64,000 nucleotides of DNA from Pseudomaricurvus alkylphenolicus (GCF_011683955.1 NZ_JAAQPI010000001.1:1240001-1304000), one strand, 5' to 3'. Counted from the first letter of the stretch, positions 8,415-17,576 are shown. Program-made: numbers and translations. The notes: generated by a model from the letters alone, not told the origin.

Positions 8415-10157
8415 ATGTCGACGTTGCTTAAGCGGCAGAACCTGGGCTGCCTGATCGCGCTGTTGGGAGCATTGTTTCTGTCCGGATGTGTGCAAGTGAG
8501 TTCAACGTCTGACGACGTTGCTCAACAAGGGAGTCTGACATTTGTGCAGGCTCCCCGGGTGTTGCCAAACCCGAATCCCCGCGTGCCCCTGGCGGCGCTG
8601 ATTGAATTTGAAACCAGCCAACCGGTAAAGGCCTGGGTGGATGTGGACGATGGCCAACGCCGCTGGACGCTGGACTTCGACAGCGCCTACGAAGCCAAAA
8701 AGTCCCTGGCAATCGTGGGTATGCGGGCGGACCGGCAGCACAGGTTTACGTTGAGATTGGAAAATACATCCGGAGCCAGATTAGCGGCAAACCACCAACT
8801 TGGTTTTACAACACCGCCACTGCCGGTTTCGCCTCTGGAATTTCCGCAGGTGAAGGTGAACGTCGCCAACAGCGATAAAATGGAACCGGGCTTTACGTTA
8901 TTGAGTGTGCGCCGCCGTCCGGTGGGCCGCGGGGCCATGTTCACCGACAAGCAGTTCAAATTTGCTCGGGAGTGGGGTTTGCTGCTTGGCCTGGATAACC
9001 AGGGTGAGGTGATCTGGTACTACAAAAACGACACACGCAATGCCGGCATTGAACAGCTTAGCAATGGTAACCTGGTTCTGCATCGGGCGGATTTCAGTTC
9101 CATCGAAATCGATATGCTGGGCAACAAGGTTTCGGAGTGGTATGCCGGACTTCGGCCGCAGGGACCGAAAGCCAACGCCGTTGCCATTGCCGGAGCGCAG
9201 ACGCTGCATCACCAACCCCACGAAATGCCCAATGGCCATTTTCTGGGCTTTACCGCCAACGAAAAAACCTTTGATAACTACTACACCAGTGAGATTGATC
9301 CCGATGCACCCCGTAAGACCCAAACCATCATGGGGGATAAAATCATCGAGTTTAATCGCGAAGGCGAAGTGCTGTGGAGCTGGGATACTTTTGATCATCT
9401 CGATCCCTTTCGTATCGGGTACAACACCTTTATGGCTTATTGGCATACCCGTGGTTTTGAGGGAACCCTGGACTGGACCCACGGCAACGGGCTTGATTAT
9501 GTCGCCGATGAAGACGCTGTCATCATATCTTTGCGGCTGCAGGACGCCATAATTAAGATTGATCGCAACAGCGGTGACATTGTCTGGATCCTGGGTGAGC
9601 ACAGCGATTGGCCCGAGCATTTACAATCGAAACTGTTGCAACCCCAGGGGGATTTGATCTGGCCCTACCACGCCCATAACCCGCGAGTGAGCGAAGCGGG
9701 CACCCTGGTGGTGTTTGATAACGGCATGATGCGGGCGCGACCTTTTGGCGAAGGCCTGCCGCCGGAAGAAGCCTATAGCCGCGCAGTGGAATACAAAATC
9801 GATGAGCAAAATATGACCGTTACCCAGGTGTGGTCTTCCGAAGACACGCCGGGCGAAACACCTTGTAATGCCTGGGCCATGGGTGATGCCCATCGTCTTC
9901 CCAGTACCGACAATATACTCGCGGTGTACGCTTTTTGCGTTCCGCGAGTGGCGGGCATGACCTGGAACGACTGGGAGCCCACCTTACACGTCGATGATTT
10001 TCCCATGGGCGGCCGGGTGCGTGAATACGCCCGTAACTCGCCGACCGAGGTGGTGTTCTCAGTGGATATTGAGGACAAAAACGATTTGTTGCAGTGGGAA
10101 GTCTACGGTGGATTTCGTACCCCAAGCCTTTACCGCAGCAACAAAGGCACGCACTGA
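8415..10157 (+). CDS. Arylsulfotransferase (ASST) family lipoprotein
   Basis: A 580-residue protein with a lipoprotein signal ending in a lipobox LSGC (Cys25). Residue +2 is Val, so outer-membrane sorting is likely. The body has the beta-propeller pattern of arylsulfotransferases: repeated blades such as WYYKNDTRNAGIEQLSNGN, EFNREGEVLWSWDTFD and KIDRNSGDIVWILGEHSDW, and the His-rich segments HHQPHEMPNGHF and PYHAHNP, which carry catalytic-type histidines in this family. Classical members move sulfate between phenols. Many homologues in catabolic clusters have no known role. It follows the ALDH by 60 bases and is followed by a strong terminator. The ATG at 8415 has GAGG 7 bases upstream. Confidence 0.82.
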   Translation: MSTLLKRQNLGCLIALLGALFLSGCVQVSSTSDDVAQQGSLTFVQAPRVLPNPNPRVPLAALIEFETSQPVKAWVDVDDGQRRWTLDFDSAYEAKKSLAIVGMRADRQHRFTLRLENTSGARLAANHQLGFTTPPLPVSPLEFPQVKVNVANSDKMEPGFTLLSVRRRPVGRGAMFTDKQFKFAREWGLLLGLDNQGEVIWYYKNDTRNAGIEQLSNGNLVLHRADFSSIEIDMLGNKVSEWYAGLRPQGPKANAVAIAGAQTLHHQPHEMPNGHFLGFTANEKTFDNYYTSEIDPDAPRKTQTIMGDKIIEFNREGEVLWSWDTFDHLDPFRIGYNTFMAYWHTRGFEGTLDWTHGNGLDYVADEDAVIISLRLQDAIIKIDRNSGDIVWILGEHSDWPEHLQSKLLQPQGDLIWPYHAHNPRVSEAGTLVVFDNGMMRARPFGEGLPPEEAYSRAVEYKIDEQNMTVTQVWSSEDTPGETPCNAWAMGDAHRLPSTDNILAVYAFCVPRVAGMTWNDWEPTLHVDDFPMGGRVREYARNSPTEVVFSVDIEDKNDLLQWEVYGGFRTPSLYRSNKGTH

Positions 10158-10199
10158 GTTTTGATGAACCGTGTTCTTGTTCGACCTTGATTAGGTTAG

Positions 10200-10231
10200 T
10201 GGCTCGCAGGTTTTCTGTGAGCCATTTTTTT
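10200..10231 (+). terminator. Rho-independent terminator
   Basis: A 10-bp stem (TGGCTCGCAG / CTGTGAGCCA, one G-T pair) with a GTTTT loop is followed directly by seven T. It ends the ALDH-arylsulfotransferase transcript. Confidence 0.9.
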
Positions 10232-10269
10232 AGGGCACCAGAAACCCAGGGATATGTTCAGATATTACT

Positions 10270-10389
10270 AATTAGTGTCCATCTGAAAACTCTATTTAAG
10301 CCAGGACTGTAGGGTGAATTAGGCATAGCCGTAATCCACCAATTGTTTGCGGTCCAGACTTAAACAGTGTTTCCGGATGTACACTAATT
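10270..10389. mobile_element. MITE-like element, 120 bp
   Basis: The ends are inverted repeats of about 31 bp, starting AATTAGTGTCCATCTG on the left and, read from the right on the other strand, AATTAGTGTACATCCG. Both arms continue to TTTAAG with few mismatches. The centre holds a small hairpin (GGTGAATTA ... TAATCCACC) related to the stems of the larger repeats at 38.7, 54.8 and 59.8 kb. There is no coding capacity, so it would be non-autonomous. It fills the gap between the terminator and the MFS gene. Confidence 0.65.
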
Positions 10390-10431
10390 GAGAAGACTGC
10401 TCTTTGTCCAACGCTTCCGCTGGAGAGGTCC

Positions 10432-11631
10432 ATGAGGGAAACCGCTGAAATTGATATCGCCTGCACAGTGTCAGAACCGGTTTCCGCTGCCGTCAACTGG
10501 CGTGCGCTGCTGCCCGCGATACTAACGGTCGTGACTGGGGCGCAAGTTGTGATCATTCAGCCGGTTGTGGTTCAAGCCTTGACGGAATACGCCGGCTTTA
10601 GTGCCGAACAATCAGGATATATTCTCTCTGCAGAAATGTGGGGTTTTGCGGTGACGACCATCGCGATGGTGGTATTGGTGTCCCGCTTTCATTGGCACCG
10701 CTTGATCTATATCTCCGTTGGTTTAATGCTGTGCGCCAATGTGTCCAGTTTGCTGGCCAATGATGCCACTACCTTGTCAATCTGTCGCTTTATTGCTGGG
10801 CTTGGGGCTGGCGGGTTGGTCTCGCTGGGATTCGCGGCGGTAGGTCGACTGCCACAGCCTGATCGCTGCTTCGGTTTTGCGGTTACGGGGGCTCTCACTT
10901 ACGGAGCGCTTGTCGTTGCCGTGGCGCCGATGTTGTTTCTGTTTGGGGGTTATTCGGCAATAGTGGTCTTGTTTATCGCTACTGGGATTCTGTGTCTCGG
11001 CTGTGTGCGCAAACTGCCTTCTGCGGGAATACGAAATAGCTCGCATGCCAATGACTCTTCAAGTTCGCCATGGCCAAAGCGCCTTTCTGCACTGGCCGCC
11101 ATGATGGTGTATTTCGCCGCTCAGGGCGCTGTCTGGTCCTACCTGTTCTTGATTGGCACGGATGCAGGGTTGAGTGAAAACGAAGTGGCTTATGGTTTGG
11201 GGGTGGCGCAATTCGCCGGTATTGCCGGAGCACTGACTGCAGCCATGGTGGCGACCCGGTTCGGGCGAGTGGTGCCTCTTACCGCCGGTATTCTGTTCGG
11301 CATCCTGCCTCTTGTGTATCTGTTCAGTAACACCACACCCCTGGTGTTTGCGACCGTCGTCTGTCTTTATAATTTCGGTTGGAACATGACACACCCTTAT
11401 TTGTTGGGGGTGATGTCTTCCCTGGATAACACCGGCGCAACCGTGGTCTATGCGGTGGCCATGCAAAAAATCGGTCTTGCTATTGGGCCGGCCGTCGCCG
11501 CCATGGCGCTGGCCGGCTCTGGATACCATTCAGTGTTGTTGCTGGGTATGGGGCTGTTTGCAGCGTCGTTGTTTTTGATCTTCTGGCCGGCGCTTCATCG
11601 TCAGAAAGGCGGGCTCGATCCCGCCTGCTGA
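10432..11631 (+). CDS. MFS transporter
   Basis: A 399-residue inner-membrane protein with about twelve hydrophobic segments in two halves, split by a hydrophilic Ser-rich loop (SSHANDSSSSPWPKR). A typical MFS segment, CRFIAGLGAGGLVSLGFAAV, is visible. GGAGAGG lies just before the ATG. The sequence does not point to one substrate. It stands alone, downstream of a MITE-like repeat that may carry its promoter, and its 3' end overlaps a small doubtful reading frame on the other strand. Confidence 0.85.
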   Translation: MRETAEIDIACTVSEPVSAAVNWRALLPAILTVVTGAQVVIIQPVVVQALTEYAGFSAEQSGYILSAEMWGFAVTTIAMVVLVSRFHWHRLIYISVGLMLCANVSSLLANDATTLSICRFIAGLGAGGLVSLGFAAVGRLPQPDRCFGFAVTGALTYGALVVAVAPMLFLFGGYSAIVVLFIATGILCLGCVRKLPSAGIRNSSHANDSSSSPWPKRLSALAAMMVYFAAQGAVWSYLFLIGTDAGLSENEVAYGLGVAQFAGIAGALTAAMVATRFGRVVPLTAGILFGILPLVYLFSNTTPLVFATVVCLYNFGWNMTHPYLLGVMSSLDNTGATVVYAVAMQKIGLAIGPAVAAMALAGSGYHSVLLLGMGLFAASLFLIFWPALHRQKGGLDPAC

Positions 11632-11801
11632 TAGTTTTTCAAGCCGGCACGCTTTGGGGTAATGCCATCTCCGGCGTTTTCAATCTGCGAACACGGCAGG
11701 CTGCCAATCGAGCGCATGCAGGCAACCGACACTACGTTCAGCGAGTGTTTAACCAAACCGGCATTGAAACGATCTTTCATCTGCAGCGCGTAAGACTTCA
11801 T
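11601..11801 (-). CDS. Doubtful small ORF, 66 residues
   Basis: It encodes MKSYALQMKDRFNAGL and a further 50 residues with no domain I recognise. A fair ribosome site (AAGGATAACAAG) precedes the ATG, and the start follows the stop of a start-less open frame by five bases. Its last ten codons overlap the end of the convergent MFS gene. It could be the tail of a decayed gene or a real small protein. Confidence 0.3.
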   Translation of the reverse strand: MKSYALQMKDRFNAGLVKHSLNVVSVACMRSIGSLPCSQIENAGDGITPKRAGLKNYQQAGSSPPF

Positions 11802-11806
11802 TCTTG

Positions 11807-12016
11807 TTATCCTTTCTCAGATATGACCGGCTCAGTCGTAGCCCGTCCCTTATGGCCCAAAAATCTACTGATCGCAACGGGGTCGGCATAAACCGGCTTT
11901 ACGGTAACAGAAACCCCCTTCACCTTCTGGAAAATCGGCTTCTTAGCCAGGTCATTATCCGAAGGGCTCGAAAGTTCAAATCGGTTCTCATAATAGTGCG
12001 CCTTACGAGCGACTTC
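11807..12016 (-). pseudogene. Possible remnant: start-less open frame between the small ORF and the AhpD-like gene
   Basis: A 69-codon open frame runs from just after the stop of the AhpD-like gene to a TAA five bases before the small ORF. It has no ATG, GTG or TTG near its beginning, yet the translation reads like protein (for example KPIFQKVKGVSVTVKPVYAD and RFLGHKGRATTEPV). I do not recognise the family. Together with the small ORF this 390-bp stretch may be what is left of a lost gene. Confidence 0.3.
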
Positions 12017-12025
12017 TTAGAAACG

Positions 12026-13156
12026 CTATTTTTTATTGATCACCGATCGATATTGATCAATGCCAAGTTGCCCATTAAGGGAATCTCTCAATGCGTTCAG
12101 CTTATTGTTCCCCAGCGAATCCAACGGCAAACCTGTTGCGTCCGCTATCCGGTTCATCCGCTGAAAGTTTGAAGCAATACCAGCCGTATCCACCATCGCT
12201 TCCGGGCCAAACTCAGTAACAAGCAATTCTCTCGCCGACGCCAGTGCCTCCGGGTCATCAGCCATAAAGGCATCGCAAAATCGAATAAGCGCTGAGGAAT
12301 GAGGTATTCCCACGATTTCCTTGCAATCAGGATCGGTCAATCCAACCAGATCGACAGCCTCAGAGCTTGTGAGATGGAGACTGGTTTGCAGCATCATCGC
12401 ATGGCCTGAGGTACAGTAATAGCAATCGTTATACGACGATATCCGCGTGGCGACCACTTCTTTTTGGTAGCGGCTAAGCGGTCCGCCAAAACCTGTTCGA
12501 AAATCCTTAATTTCTTCGTCGGCGAGATAATGGATGGCGATCAGGTCAAATACCGTGCGAACTTCATCAGGAATCAGACTGAGCCCCCGATAGACGTTAT
12601 AGACAAGCTTGCCAGCGAGGTCTGCCTCAGGCGCGCCGGCGTCGATCTCGTTAGGTAACACCTCAACCCAGGCACCCACATCTATCAGGTCAACAGGACG
12701 ATAACGATTGGGTTCACCGTCAATCGGTTGCGGCAGTTCATTGAGTGGTTCGCCGATGCCGCGGCAAAACTCATCGATCATGAATACATGCAAGGTGGTG
12801 CCCAGTACTTCAATATATTGTTCGCGGGTCAGCCCCTGCTCGATAACGCCTTCGAGCCAGTGCCTGCTGAGCCTCTTGTTATCATTAATGACCCGGTGGA
12901 TCACGTCCACAACGACGTCGGGCAGATTGGTAACAGAATCATGTTCCCCGGACACAGCATTGGGAGACAGGGCGGTCTTTCGTTTTTTGCATAATTCACA
13001 ATCCCGCGCGGCTCTGACTTCCCGTGCGATGTCAATTCGCTGCGCGCCGGTAAACCAGTTGCCCGGCTGTGCAAGCCGTTTCCAGTAGCGTCTATGACCC
13101 TCCGTAAAGTCATTCCGAACCGGATACCTGGCGTGACTATAGTCTATGTTGTCCAC
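12026..13156 (-). CDS. AhpD-like / carboxymuconolactone decarboxylase family protein
   Basis: A 376-residue protein whose C-terminal part has the AhpD-like signature: a helix with CYYCTSGHAMML, the Cys-x-x-Cys plus His redox/proton-relay site of alkylhydroperoxidase-type proteins. It is about twice the length of a plain AhpD. The N-terminal half has its own Cys pair (CELCKKRK), and the two halves may be divergent copies. The GTG start has AGGAG nine bases upstream. It stands alone, divergent from an AraC regulator. A role in peroxide defence or in a decarboxylase-like reaction is possible, and the sequence does not decide. Confidence 0.7.
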   Translation of the reverse strand: MDNIDYSHARYPVRNDFTEGHRRYWKRLAQPGNWFTGAQRIDIAREVRAARDCELCKKRKTALSPNAVSGEHDSVTNLPDVVVDVIHRVINDNKRLSRHWLEGVIEQGLTREQYIEVLGTTLHVFMIDEFCRGIGEPLNELPQPIDGEPNRYRPVDLIDVGAWVEVLPNEIDAGAPEADLAGKLVYNVYRGLSLIPDEVRTVFDLIAIHYLADEEIKDFRTGFGGPLSRYQKEVVATRISSYNDCYYCTSGHAMMLQTSLHLTSSEAVDLVGLTDPDCKEIVGIPHSSALIRFCDAFMADDPEALASARELLVTEFGPEAMVDTAGIASNFQRMNRIADATGLPLDSLGNNKLNALRDSLNGQLGIDQYRSVINKK

Positions 13157-13400
13157 TGCTAGAATCTCCTGATTTGACCCGCAAGGGCGGTTGTTCGGTA
13201 GATTGAGGCGCTTTCATCAGGGTATCTCAATATTGATATTACCTGACACCTTGTATTTCAAGTGGGGGAGGTGTCAGTCTTACCGTAACTGAAAAATAGC
13301 GCCAATATGGGTACTTTAGCCAATGATTGACTAAAATGCCTAGGCGTCGACAAACAGAAAAACATGCTTTACCTTACACTGTATTGACCGAGTACATTCA

Positions 13401-14432
13401 ATGTCGCTACAGGAGTCAGCGTTGACCATCGTCACTGTCGCCCCCATATTCGTGCAGCGCCTGCTGGAAGGAGCGGCAACGCAAGGGCATTCCCCAGAGG
13501 ACCTGTTAGAGCAACAGGGCCTGTCTCCATTGTTACTGACCAACCCCCGTTTTCGAATTTCAACGGTGGACTTTGCCAGGCTCTGCCAGTCCATCGCAGG
13601 GCTCCTGGGGGATGAATCCTATGGTCTGTTGAGAGACCCCATGCCGATCGGCAGCTTTGGCCTGATGTTCCAAGCCTGTCATAGCGCCAATACCCTGGCG
13701 GAAAGCCTGGGTATCTTGAAGAGTGCGGTTAACCTGATTCAGGGTGGGCTAGCCGCTGAGCTTTATGTGTCTGCTGATGAGATTGTATTCGCTCTTCAGG
13801 CGCATGAGGTTGGCGGTACCGACAACCACTATATGATCGAGCAAACACTGGCAATCTTTCACCGTTTCTTGTGCTGGCAGGCGAAAGACCTTATACCCCT
13901 GAAGGGCGTCAGTCTCAGTTTTCCAGAGCCCTTTTACAGTGAGGAGTATCGGCTTTTATACTACGGTGCGAGGGTCAACTTCGACTGCTCACGCAATCAA
14001 ATCCGCTTTGATTCCAGTCTAATGGAGAAAAGCTGTAGCAGAACCAATACGGAACTTGCCGGCCTGCTTGAGGACGCCTTCCCGTCTTTTATCAGCAGGC
14101 CCAGGCAGGGGCAAACCACGGCGACCAGGGTCCGGCTCTTGTTGGAGAATATTTTCCGGGACGGACATGGCTCCTCAGATATGAAAGACATAGCAGACCA
14201 GCTGGGTATTGCGGATTATACGTTGCGGCGCAAGCTGAAGGCTGAGGGATACCGGTTTCAGACGCTTAGAGACGATATACGTCGGGACATGGCGATCTTT
14301 CACCTTAATAGAAAGCAGGATAGTGTGGAGGAAATCTCCTTTAAGTTGGGGTTTTCTGATTCCAGTGTTTTTATCCGTGCGTTTAAAGGTTGGATGGGGG
14401 TTACGCCATTGGCTTATCGGAAGTTGTTGTAA
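13401..14432 (+). CDS. AraC family regulator (OruR/ArgR-like, arabinose-binding-type N-domain)
   Basis: A 343-residue regulator. Residues about 25-210 form the AraC_arabinose_bd-type N domain with the usual GSFGLMFQACHSANTLAESL segment. Residues about 240-343 are the double HTH (DMKDIADQLGIADYTLRRKL, then EEISFKLGFSDSSVFIRAFKGW and TPLAYRK). It is divergent from the AhpD-like gene, which it may control, and converges on the ALDH operon. The ATG has little ribosome site, whereas a TTG seven codons on (13422) is preceded by AGGAG, so the true start may be there. Confidence 0.88.
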   Translation: MSLQESALTIVTVAPIFVQRLLEGAATQGHSPEDLLEQQGLSPLLLTNPRFRISTVDFARLCQSIAGLLGDESYGLLRDPMPIGSFGLMFQACHSANTLAESLGILKSAVNLIQGGLAAELYVSADEIVFALQAHEVGGTDNHYMIEQTLAIFHRFLCWQAKDLIPLKGVSLSFPEPFYSEEYRLLYYGARVNFDCSRNQIRFDSSLMEKSCSRTNTELAGLLEDAFPSFISRPRQGQTTATRVRLLLENIFRDGHGSSDMKDIADQLGIADYTLRRKLKAEGYRFQTLRDDIRRDMAIFHLNRKQDSVEEISFKLGFSDSSVFIRAFKGWMGVTPLAYRKLL

Positions 14433-14504
14433 GGGTAGGCGGCGTGGTAGTGGCTCTTTATTGATGCGGCGATCACCAGGCTACGTTGCTTCTTCAGGTT
14501 ACGT

Positions 14505-14538
14505 CTGGTCAGCAAGAACGGGCTGTAAAGCTGACCAG
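14505..14538. terminator. Hairpin between convergent genes
   Basis: A perfect 9-bp inverted repeat (CTGGTCAGC / GCTGACCAG) with a 16-base loop lies in the 126-bp gap between the AraC gene and the end of the ALDH gene. It could end transcripts from either side, but it has no T-tract. Confidence 0.4.
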
Positions 14539-14558
14539 CGTCTCGAAGACGGCCCAAG

Positions 14559-16001
14559 CTAAGACTGCAGAGCAATACACTGAGTTTCCAGATAAGCCTG
14601 CAATCCCTCCGGTCCCAATTCCCTTCCCAACCCGGACTGTTTGAATCCTCCGAACGGTCCGTTAAAATCCAGGCTTAATCCATTTACCGTATAGGTGCCT
14701 GTACGCACTTGCCTGGCAATGTCCAGGCCGCGCTCCGTATCTTCACCCCATACGGAACCCGAGAGTCCATAGTCGGAGTCATTGGCGATACGCGCCGCAT
14801 CGGCGTCACTGTCGTAGGGAATCATAACCACAACCGGGCCGAAGATTTCTTCCTGAGCAATTCGCATGTTGTTGTCCACGTCTGCAAACAGGGTGGGTTC
14901 TATGTACCAGCCTCGCTCCAAATGCCTGGGGCGTCCGCCGCCGGTGACGACGCTTGCTCCCTCCTGTTGACCCAAATTGATATAGGATTCCACACGTTCG
15001 CGGTGGTGTTGAGAAAACAGCGGCCCGATGTGTGTGTCCTGCTGCATGGGATCTCCGACCTTAAGACTACTAAAGGCAGCACTGAAGGTTTCTACAATCT
15101 CTGTATAGCGTTGTCGGGGCGCCAGGATTCGCGTTTGCGCGATGCAGGCTTGGCCGCTATTCATAATGGCTGCGGGCAGCAGTTCAGGCACGACCTTGTC
15201 GAGGTTGGCATCGTCGAGAATAATGGCGGCAGATTTTCCTCCCAGTTCCAGGGTGCAGCGTTTGAGCTGTTGTCCGCAGATGCCGCCGATTTTTCGGCCC
15301 GCGACTGTGCTGCCAGTGAAAGAGACCTTATCGACGCCCGGGTGCGAAACCAGGTATTCGCCAACATCTCTGTCGGCGGGTACCAGATTGATTACGCCTG
15401 GGGGAATCGACGTTTTTGCCACTGCTTCTATCAGGGCGTAGGTACTCAGCGGAGTTTCGGGGGAGGGCTTAAGCACCAGGGTACAGCCCGCTGCCAGGGC
15501 CGGGGCCAGTTTCAGCATCAGTGTAAACAGGGGTACATTCCAGGGGGTAATCGCAGCCACGACACCAACCGGGAGACCCCGCACCAACAGCGGTTTTTGT
15601 AAGCCGGCGCGCTGTTCCTCAAATGGGTAGGACTGCGCCAGTTGTGCATAGTAATCCAGTACCATAGTGGACGCGTAGGCCTGACCCGGCAGGGAAAACG
15701 ACATGGGGCTCCCCATCTCCTGAGTAATCAGGGCCGCCAGTGCGGGTAAATCCGCCTGTAAAGCAGCGGACAGCTCTTTCATGCACTGCGCTCTTTCGGC
15801 GGCACTCATGCGTGGCCAGGGGCCTTTGTCAAAGGCCTCCCGTGCCGCAGCGACGGCGCGGTCAATATCAGCGTTTTCACCTTTAGGTACAGTGGCGATG
15901 ATTCGTTCTGTGGCCGGATTGATCACAGAAAACTCGGCGTGACCGGATGGTGCTTGCCATTCGTTGTTGATATAGAAATGTTGGTAGCTTGAAATGTTCA
16001 T
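14559..16001 (-). CDS. NAD(P)+-dependent aldehyde dehydrogenase
   Basis: A 480-residue ALDH with catalytic C286 (NSGQACIAQTR), general base E252 (LELGGKSA), FTGSTVAGRKIG and ITPWNVP. It is the last gene of a leftward operon, 21 bases after an acyl-CoA ligase. An aldehyde released by the thiolase or aldolase steps upstream, or one made by alcohol oxidation, would be oxidised here and the acid reactivated by the ligase. That is inference from order. It is not closely similar to the two ALDHs of the gntR region. Confidence 0.92.
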   Translation of the reverse strand: MNISSYQHFYINNEWQAPSGHAEFSVINPATERIIATVPKGENADIDRAVAAAREAFDKGPWPRMSAAERAQCMKELSAALQADLPALAALITQEMGSPMSFSLPGQAYASTMVLDYYAQLAQSYPFEEQRAGLQKPLLVRGLPVGVVAAITPWNVPLFTLMLKLAPALAAGCTLVLKPSPETPLSTYALIEAVAKTSIPPGVINLVPADRDVGEYLVSHPGVDKVSFTGSTVAGRKIGGICGQQLKRCTLELGGKSAAIILDDANLDKVVPELLPAAIMNSGQACIAQTRILAPRQRYTEIVETFSAAFSSLKVGDPMQQDTHIGPLFSQHHRERVESYINLGQQEGASVVTGGGRPRHLERGWYIEPTLFADVDNNMRIAQEEIFGPVVVMIPYDSDADAARIANDSDYGLSGSVWGEDTERGLDIARQVRTGTYTVNGLSLDFNGPFGGFKQSGLGRELGPEGLQAYLETQCIALQS

Positions 16002-16022
16002 GGTGTTTTTTCCGCGGGAGAT

Positions 16023-17576
16023 TTAAACCTGTGATTCGTATTCTTCCCAGTAAGGGTCACGCAGGCGTCGCTTGAACAGTTTGCCACTGGGGTCCCGTGG
16101 CAGTTCACTCAAGTAGTCTATGGATCTGGGCAGCTTCATCCTGGCCAGTCGTTCGCCCAAAAAGTCCATCAGTTCAGCAGTGGTTGACTCGGATTGTGAT
16201 GTACCCTCCGATAGTTGTACGGCGGCTTTAACTTCCTCGCCCCAATCTTCATTGGGGATACCGAATACTGCGCAGTCGGCGACCTTGGGGTGCAGGATCA
16301 ACTGGTTCTCGATTTCAGCCGGGTAAATATTGGCTCCGCCGGAAATAATCATGTCGATCTTGCGATCGCACAGAAACAGATACCCCTCGTTATTCAGATA
16401 GCCGACGTCACCCACCGTAAAGTAATTATCGATGCGGCTTTCCCGGGTTTTCCGTTCGTCGCCTTTGTATTGAAAGTGACCGCGGTCACCCAGTCGCATG
16501 TACACGGTACCTTGCTCGCCGGGGGGCAGTTCACGGCCGGCGTCGTCAAAGATCTTGATGTCGGCATTTGGCCAGGCTTTACCCACGGTGCCGGGATATT
16601 GCAACCATTCCTGTGGCGATACCATGGCACCGCCGCCCTCACTGGCGGCATAGTATTCGTAGATACAGGGGCCCCACCATTCGATCATGGCGCGCTTGAT
16701 ATCCGGCGGGCAGGGCGCTGCCGCGTGCACCATACGGCGGGTGGAGGAGCAGTCGTACCGGTGTCGTACGGCTTCCGGCAGCTTCAATAGGCGGATAAAC
16801 TGGGTCGGTACCATATGGGCGGTAGTGACTTTGTATTGCTCGATCAAACGCAACATATCCTCCGCATCCCATTTGTCCATCAGTACAATGGGATGGCCAA
16901 GATGCAGGGAGGCATTGGCCCACACCAGTACGGCGGTGTGATAAAGTGGTGAGCCGGTAATATTAACGTTACCGTCCTCAGGTTTACTGCCGAGCATCTG
17001 CAGCAGTCCGGTGGCCATCTGCGCACCGGTTTCGGGATCGATTCCGGTGAGTGGGCGCTGCACACCTTTGGGTTTGCCGGTGGTGCCCGAGGTGTAGTTC
17101 ATCACCGCCCCCGATGTGCGGTCGTCTGGCAGAGTATCCGGCTGGCCTATGGTAAGTGTGTCAAAGGGTTGAAAGCCGGGAATCCTGCCAATCGAAAAAG
17201 CGTTGTCGGCATTAAAGCCGGCCAGCTCAACGGCTGTGCTCGCGGTCTCGGCGATGCGTTGATCCGAGACAAACACACCTGCAGTGCTGTCCTGAAGCAG
17301 ATGCGCAATTTCACTGGCCGACAGATGCCAGTTAATGGGCACGAGGTAAAAACCTGCCTGAAAGGTGGCAAGGCTTAAGCTCAGCAGCTCTTTGCAGTTG
17401 GGCATACAGACGGCGACGGCGTCGCCAGTTTTTAGACCTCTGGCTCGCAGGCCATGGACAAGTTGATTCGACTCAGAAAAAAGCGCCCCCCGTGAGTACT
17501 CGGTACCGTCGGGAGACACAAGGCCTAATGCAGACGGGTCCTTTTGGGCAAAATGCCAGAAGCCGAAATCCGTCAT
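16023..17576 (-). CDS. AMP-forming acyl-CoA ligase (copy 1 of a paralogous pair)
   Basis: A 517-residue member of the ANL superfamily that activates a carboxylic acid to its CoA thioester with ATP. The P-loop-like motif YTSGTTGKPKG is at 161-171, the A5-type motif YEYYAASEGGG follows, the hinge region is DRKIDMIISGGANIYPAEIE, and the C-terminal catalytic Lys lies in PSGKLFKRRLRD. It is nearly the same length as the ligase at 60492-62045 and strongly similar throughout, so the two are recent paralogues. GGAGGAACACCC precedes the ATG. Substrate: probably a terpenoid- or steroid-derived acid (inference). Confidence 0.92.
   Translation of the reverse strand: MTDFGFWHFAQKDPSALGLVSPDGTEYSRGALFSESNQLVHGLRARGLKTGDAVAVCMPNCKELLSLSLATFQAGFYLVPINWHLSASEIAHLLQDSTAGVFVSDQRIAETASTAVELAGFNADNAFSIGRIPGFQPFDTLTIGQPDTLPDDRTSGAVMNYTSGTTGKPKGVQRPLTGIDPETGAQMATGLLQMLGSKPEDGNVNITGSPLYHTAVLVWANASLHLGHPIVLMDKWDAEDMLRLIEQYKVTTAHMVPTQFIRLLKLPEAVRHRYDCSSTRRMVHAAAPCPPDIKRAMIEWWGPCIYEYYAASEGGGAMVSPQEWLQYPGTVGKAWPNADIKIFDDAGRELPPGEQGTVYMRLGDRGHFQYKGDERKTRESRIDNYFTVGDVGYLNNEGYLFLCDRKIDMIISGGANIYPAEIENQLILHPKVADCAVFGIPNEDWGEEVKAAVQLSEGTSQSESTTAELMDFLGERLARMKLPRSIDYLSELPRDPSGKLFKRRLRDPYWEEYESQV

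Noticed and set aside
11804-12172. Plus-strand open frame of 122 codons
   Set aside because: It overlaps the end of the AhpD-like gene on the other strand and translates to sequence with no family features. The minus-strand reading of this segment looks more protein-like.
14709-15602. Plus-strand open frame of 297 codons
   Set aside because: Antisense to the aldehyde dehydrogenase at 14559-16001, which has all catalytic motifs. The frame is a by-product of GC-rich codon use.
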